Positions 60,176-64,000 of a DNA stretch of 64,000 bases are shown here, in pieces. The translations under genes and the position numbers were made by a program. This DNA is from Enterovibrio qingdaonensis. GTDB lineage: Bacteria; Pseudomonadota; Gammaproteobacteria; Enterobacterales; Vibrionaceae. The number at the start of each line of letters is the position of its first letter. The stretch's first letter is position 1. The stretch lies in contig NZ_JAJUBB010000019.1 of the NCBI RefSeq assembly GCF_028683135.1, positions 38,416 to 102,415 of the forward strand. Reading direction: 5' to 3'. The notes under the pieces were generated by a model. The model made no database searches, was not told the origin of the DNA, and saw only the letters and a program-made list of their open reading frames with translations.

Positions 60176-61639
60176 TTAGCCGCGACGGTAGTTTGGTGCT
60201 TCTTTGGTGATCTGTACGTCATGCACGTGAGATTCCGCCATGCCCGCACCTGAAATTACAACAAATTCAGCTTTAGTACGCATTGCTTCGATCGTTGCTG
60301 AGCCAGTAAGACCCATGCTTGAACGCAGACCACCCATTTGCTGGTGAACGATCTCTTTCAAGTGACCTTTGTATGCAATACGGCCTTCGATACCTTCAGG
60401 AACAAGCTTGTCTGCCGCGTTATCTGATTGGAAGTAGCGATCAGAAGAGCCTTGAGACATTGCGCCCAATGAGCCCATGCCACGGTAAGACTTGTATGAA
60501 CGGCCGTTGTATAGGATCACTTCGCCTGGTGCTTCTTCTGTACCCGCAAACATAGAGCCAACCATGACACATGATGCGCCAGCAGCGATTGCTTTACAGA
60601 TATCACCCGAGAAACGGATACCGCCATCAGCAATAACAGGAATGCCGTACTCATTTGCTACTTCAACAGCATCAGCAATCGCGGTGATTTGAGGAACACC
60701 CACACCTGTAACGATACGGGTAGTACAGATAGAGCCAGGGCCAATACCCACTTTAACTGCACTCACACCCGCTTCAATGAGGGCTTTCGCACCAGCACCC
60801 GTTGCAACGTTGCCGCCAATGATGTCGAGATCAGGGTATGCTTCGCGTGTTTCGCGAATACGGTTTAGTACACCTTCAGAGTGACCGTGTGAAGAGTCAA
60901 TAAGCAGAACGTCAACACCTGCTTCAACCAGTGCTTTTACGCGCTCTTCATTGCCTGCGCCAGCACCCACTGCCGCACCGACACGCAGACGACCTTGCTC
61001 ATCTTTACAAGCGTTTGGTTTGGTTTCGGCTTTGTGGAAATCTTTTGCGGTGATCATACCGGTCAGTTGGAAGTCATCATTCACAACCAGTACTTTCTCA
61101 ACGCGAGCTTGGTGCATTTTTTCTTGCACTTCTTCGCGACATGCGCCTTCTTTCACACACGCCAGACGCTCTTTAGGCGTCATAACAGCAGAAACTTTCT
61201 TGGATAGGTCAATTACAAAACGAACATCACGACCCGTAATGATACCAACAAGCTCGTTACTCTCAGTGACGACAGGGAAACCTGCAAAGCCATGCTTTTT
61301 GGTAAGTTCAACAACATCTGCGATTGTCGCATCTGGGTGAACCGTTACTGGGTGGGTGACAACGCCAGCTTCAAAGATCTTCACTTGGTGAACCATCTCT
61401 GCTTGCTGTTCAATTGACATATTTTTATGGATGAAACCAATGCCGCCTTCCTGCGCCAGTGCAATAGCCAAACGCGCTTCAGTCACTGTGTCCATAGACG
61501 CAGAAATCATTGGAATATTAAGGGAGATATTTTTTGTTAGTTGGGTACGTAAGTCAGCAGTGTTCGGTAGAACGGTAGAGTGTGCTGGAACCAGCAATAC
61601 ATCATCAAAAGTCAGGGCTTCTTTAGCTATTCTTAACAT
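60176..61639 (-). CDS. guaB: Inosine-5'-monophosphate dehydrogenase
   Basis: A 487-residue IMPDH. A TIM barrel is split by two CBS domains (about 93-205) that bind adenine nucleotides. The catalytic cysteine is C305 ([11 protein letters not shown]); the mobile flap region includes MGSLGAM and a following RYFQ. It oxidises IMP to XMP, the committed step to GMP. Tandem PurR boxes upstream; the first overlaps the spacer of its promoter. Confidence 0.98.
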   Translation of the reverse strand: MLRIAKEALTFDDVLLVPAHSTVLPNTADLRTQLTKNISLNIPMISASMDTVTEARLAIALAQEGGIGFIHKNMSIEQQAEMVHQVKIFEAGVVTHPVTVHPDATIADVVELTKKHGFAGFPVVTESNELVGIITGRDVRFVIDLSKKVSAVMTPKERLACVKEGACREEVQEKMHQARVEKVLVVNDDFQLTGMITAKDFHKAETKPNACKDEQGRLRVGAAVGAGAGNEERVKALVEAGVDVLLIDSSHGHSEGVLNRIRETREAYPDLDIIGGNVATGAGAKALIEAGVSAVKVGIGPGSICTTRIVTGVGVPQITAIADAVEVANEYGIPVIADGGIRFSGDICKAIAAGASCVMVGSMFAGTEEAPGEVILYNGRSYKSYRGMGSLGAMSQGSSDRYFQSDNAADKLVPEGIEGRIAYKGHLKEIVHQQMGGLRSSMGLTGSATIEAMRTKAEFVVISGAGMAESHVHDVQITKEAPNYRRG

Positions 61640-61691
61640 TGCAATATCTCACGCAAAAATAAAATACGGGGGTTCAAAATATTGCAGCCGG

Positions 61692-61697
61692 ATTATA
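61692..61697 (-). promoter_or_regulatory. guaB -10 element
   Basis: TATAAT on minus, 53 bases before the guaB start, with PurR box 1 immediately upstream in the -35/-10 spacer. Confidence 0.65.
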
Positions 61698-61703
61698 CTG
61701 ACC

Positions 61704-61719
61704 GCGCAAACGTTTGGCT
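61704..61719. promoter_or_regulatory. PurR box 1, guaB/xseA
   Basis: GCGCAAACGTTTGGCT; core GCAAACGTTT is perfect. Positioned to block the guaB promoter. Confidence 0.82.
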
Positions 61720-61729
61720 ACAGATTTTT

Positions 61730-61745
61730 ACGAAAACGTTTGGTA
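61730..61745. promoter_or_regulatory. PurR box 2, guaB/xseA
   Basis: ACGAAAACGTTTGGTA, one core mismatch, 26 bases from box 1 centre to centre and next to TATAAA (61744-61749), a possible xseA -10. Confidence 0.65.
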
Positions 61746-61803
61746 TAAAATTTGGCGAGCTTTACCATTAATTCATCATCTTGAAATCCAAGGTTTATTT
61801 CAC

Positions 61804-63132
61804 ATGACTCTCTCCAACGAAAACATCTACACCGTTTCCAGACTGAATGCCGAAGTACGCCTTCTGCTAGAAAACGAAATGGGGATCGTCTGGCTAGTTG
61901 GCGAAATATCAAACCTCACGGTGCCGGTTTCCGGCCACTGGTACTTCACCCTCAAAGACCGCCAAGCCCAGGTTAAATGCGCCATGTTTCGCGGAAATAA
62001 CCGTCGTGTGACATTTAAACCTGTCAACGGCAATCAAGTGTTGGTGAGAGCCAGACTGTCATTGTATGAGCCAAGAGGTGATTACCAGATCATCGTTGAA
62101 AGTATGCAGCCAGAAGGTGATGGCATGCTTCAACAGCAGTTCGAAAAACTAAAAATGCAGCTTTCTGCAGAAGGATTGTTCGCAGCGTCAACCAAGAAGC
62201 CCCTTCCTGAACAACCCAAGCGTGTTGGTATCATCACCTCAAGTACTGGGGCAGCATTGCATGACATCCTGCATGTTCTAAAACGCCGAGATCCTAGCCT
62301 TCCTGTTGTCATCTACCCTACTCAGGTGCAAGGCAAAGATGCCGCCATTCAGATTGCTCAGGCGATTGGCCGCGCCAACAGTCGTGATGAATGTGATGTG
62401 CTGATTGTGGGGCGTGGTGGCGGGTCGCTGGAAGATTTATGGTGCTTTAACGAGGAAATAGTTGCTCGAACTATCGCAGCAAGCACCATTCCCATTGTAA
62501 GTGCTGTTGGTCACGAAGTGGATGTCACTATCGCCGATTTCGTTGCAGACGTTCGCGCCCCTACCCCTTCGGCTGCCGCGGAGCTTGTTAGCCGTGATAC
62601 CTCACTGCGCTCGCAACAGCTTCTACAACGCACGGATAAACTTGCGCACCGTTTTGAGTCACAGTTGTCGTTCTACCGAGACAAGCTGACACGCTTACAG
62701 CACCGCCTGACACTTCAACACCCTCAGGCGCGCTTGCAGCAGCAAGCTCAACAGTTCGATGATTTAGAATACCGACTGAATCTGGCCATGCGCACTAACC
62801 TGCAACGTGAAGCACAGCGTATTGATCGCTTGAGCCAGAAGCTTGAACACTATTCGCCAGTATCTCGCATTCGCAGCGACAAGGTGAACCTTGCCCACAC
62901 GCAGGAAAAACTGATTGAGGCCATGAAGCGACAGCTTCGACAACAACAGCATACATTGGCTTTACACATGGAAACGTTAGATGCGGTTAGCCCTCTGGCG
63001 ACATTGGCACGCGGTTATTCAATAACTCGTGATGCACAAGGAGCCGTGATCCGATCAGGCGAAGCTGTAAAAGAAGGGGATCTGATCTCCACCACCGTTG
63101 CAGACGGAGAGATCCGATCTCGCGTTATTTAA
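61804..63132 (+). CDS. xseA: Exodeoxyribonuclease VII large subunit
   Basis: A 442-residue XseA starting at MTLSNENIYTVSRLN; the 30-codon open extension is not used. N-terminal OB-fold (VGEISNLTVPVSGHWYFTLK), then the catalytic core with GIITSSTGAALHDILHVLKRRDP, VGRGGGSLEDLW and AVGHEVDVTIADFVAD, then a coiled-coil region (about 270-400) that binds XseB, and a C-terminal segment LARGYSI. Divergent from guaB, as in E. coli. Confidence 0.96.
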   Translation: MTLSNENIYTVSRLNAEVRLLLENEMGIVWLVGEISNLTVPVSGHWYFTLKDRQAQVKCAMFRGNNRRVTFKPVNGNQVLVRARLSLYEPRGDYQIIVESMQPEGDGMLQQQFEKLKMQLSAEGLFAASTKKPLPEQPKRVGIITSSTGAALHDILHVLKRRDPSLPVVIYPTQVQGKDAAIQIAQAIGRANSRDECDVLIVGRGGGSLEDLWCFNEEIVARTIAASTIPIVSAVGHEVDVTIADFVADVRAPTPSAAAELVSRDTSLRSQQLLQRTDKLAHRFESQLSFYRDKLTRLQHRLTLQHPQARLQQQAQQFDDLEYRLNLAMRTNLQREAQRIDRLSQKLEHYSPVSRIRSDKVNLAHTQEKLIEAMKRQLRQQQHTLALHMETLDAVSPLATLARGYSITRDAQGAVIRSGEAVKEGDLISTTVADGEIRSRVI

Positions 63133-63148
63133 ACGACGCAATGATCAA

Positions 63149-63181
63149 TGAAAACGGTGTCTTTAAGACACCGTTTTTTGT
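63149..63181. terminator. Bidirectional terminator at the xseA/yfgJ junction
   Basis: AAAACGGTGTCTT / AAGACACCGTTTT. It overlaps the last codons and the stop of the yfgJ-like gene. Confidence 0.9.
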
Positions 63182-63396
63182 TCCTCAAACACTGTTTTAA
63201 CGCTGGAGCGCGATTTTAGCTCGTTGCAGCTATGGCAGAAGTAACTTGTTGCACCACACGCTTGCAAACGCTCTACCTGCGCATCACATGCTAAACAAAA
63301 GCCTTGTTTAATAAACGTTTTATCACAGCTTTGGCATTCATAAACACCATTCTTCCAATTCAATGCCTTCCCACAAACTGGGCATGTATTTTCCAT
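63163..63396 (-). CDS. yfgJ: YfgJ-family zinc-ribbon protein
   Basis: A 77-residue protein with nine cysteines: C5/C8, C21/C24, C34/C37, C47, C54/C57, forming two or more zinc ribbons. The arrangement and the phrase ACGATSYFC match YfgJ (DUF1407), which also lies beside xseA in E. coli. Function unknown. Its last six codons lie inside the shared terminator hairpin. Confidence 0.85.
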   Translation of the reverse strand: MENTCPVCGKALNWKNGVYECQSCDKTFIKQGFCLACDAQVERLQACGATSYFCHSCNELKSRSSVKTVFEEQKTVS

Positions 63397-63803
63397 TTCC
63401 TTTACTCCAGAGAAACCTATCTCGCAGCTTTCCCGTCAAGATATGCTTTATGATCTTTTCTTGGCTATTCTAACGGTAACACTGTCAAAAAATGAACAGC
63501 ATCTTGCTGGATCCTACAATGATCGTCAGATCGCAGCTTTATAGGGATCCGATCAGCGATCTACCCCCAAAAGAATATTTATCAATACAAGTCCCGAAAG
63601 CATAAGTTACATGTTCTGCATTTGGATTTTTAACGCTATTAAATATCGATAGTAACTATAATATACAAACAATGCAGAACTTTATAAATAGAAGGTGCAT
63701 TGTTAGCCGCGCAATAAATGTTCTTTGTGTCCTAGAACGATATTTCCTGCCAAAACACCCATTTTATGTGATGAGGATCAATATTTATTTGTAATATGAA
63801 ACT

Positions 63804-63832
63804 CTGATCTGTCGCCAAACTATGCAGATCAG
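63804..63832. repeat. Inverted repeat with GATC in each arm
   Basis: CTGATCTG (63804-63811) and CAGATCAG (63825-63832), 13-base loop. Candidate operator or hairpin. Confidence 0.7.
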
Positions 63833-63980
63833 CACGTACTAACGCGCGGATCTGGTGGGATTACGGGCAAAATAGAGTGAACGCATTCGGAAGAATGCTA
63901 TTTTGTATAAATTACATGAGGTGAATTTCAATTTACTGCACAGAACAAACAACACCCTCTATTCGCCCATTATCAGATAC

Positions 63981-64000
63981 AAAAAAGCCGACCATATGGT
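63981..64000. terminator. First half of a probable terminator, cut by the window end
   Basis: A6 followed by GCCGACCATATGGT, which would continue as the complementary arm and T-run. Confidence 0.5.

Larger units (their letters stand above)
63397..64000. other. Non-coding region with GATC clusters
   Basis: 604 bases, AT-rich, no supported gene. Eleven GATC sites occur, six of them in 63510-63561. A perfect 8-base inverted repeat CTGATCTG-N13-CAGATCAG lies at 63804-63832. The last 20 bases begin what looks like a terminator stem cut by the window end. Confidence 0.7.

Noticed and set aside
63913..64000. Possible GTG-started gene running off the window end
   Set aside because: GAGG directly abuts the GTG, and the frame runs into a probable terminator stem.

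Overview
The window is chromosomal DNA of a marine gammaproteobacterium, almost certainly a member of the Vibrionaceae. The evidence is the complete Na+-translocating NADH:quinone reductase operon (nqrABCDEF) next to apbE-nqrM, the sodium-driven flagellar stator pair pomA-pomB beside xseB-ispA-dxs, the order bolA / rlmG / yajG / ppi / ampG, and the nrdR-ribD-ribE-ribBX-ribH-nusB-thiL-pgpA string. The genus cannot be fixed from the sequence alone; a Grimontia/Enterovibrio/Photobacterium-like lineage is a guess. No rRNA, tRNA, CRISPR array, prophage, transposase or attachment site was seen.

Layout. 1-534: end of a response regulator with a GGDEF domain. 582-7854: nqrM, apbE and nqrF-A, all on the minus strand. 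8361-12932: bolA divergent from rlmG-yajG-ppi-(unknown)-ampG. 13188-15535: a Tsx/OmpK-type porin, then panE-yajL. 15603-19008: thiI, pomB, pomA (minus). 19417-25617: xseB-ispA-dxs and a large PAS-GGDEF-EAL protein. 25606-33012: pgpA, thiL, nusB, ribH, ribBX, ribE, ribD, nrdR, glyA (minus). 33532-34137: a YitT-family membrane protein. 34193-38434: an accessory reductive dehalogenase island (rdhB, rdhA and a LysR gene on minus; rdhC and a 45-residue membrane microprotein on plus). 38505-43572: the fructose PTS operon fruBKA and divergent cra/fruR. 43632-51261: glnB, a GNAT protein, purL, mltF, a possible 53-residue ORF and tadA. 51313-54440: a LysR regulator divergent from frmA-frmB (formaldehyde detoxification). 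54516-58070: two AbgT-family transporters in tandem. 58440-63396: guaA and guaB, xseA and a YfgJ-type zinc-ribbon protein. 63397-64000: non-coding, rich in GATC sites.

How it fits together. ApbE attaches FMN covalently to threonine in an SGAT motif; that motif is visible in NqrB, NqrC and also in the RdhC-like protein, so one flavin transferase may serve both the sodium pump and the dehalogenase chain. The Na+ gradient made by NQR would drive the PomAB stator. Several purine-related promoters (glyA, purL, guaB, the guaB-guaA gap, and the nucleoside porin) carry good PurR-type palindromes, so the window samples a dispersed purine regulon. The fru operon and its regulator share a divergent region with three Cra-type operators.

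The most interesting locus is the reductive dehalogenase island. RdhA has a Tat signal, two Fe-S motifs, and Tyr/Asn/Arg residues whose spacing equals that of the PceA active site; RdhB is a matching membrane anchor; RdhC carries FMN-binding and CxxxCP motifs; and a microprotein is translationally coupled to rdhC. Organohalide respiration in this group is little described, and the LysR-type control and the microprotein look unusual.
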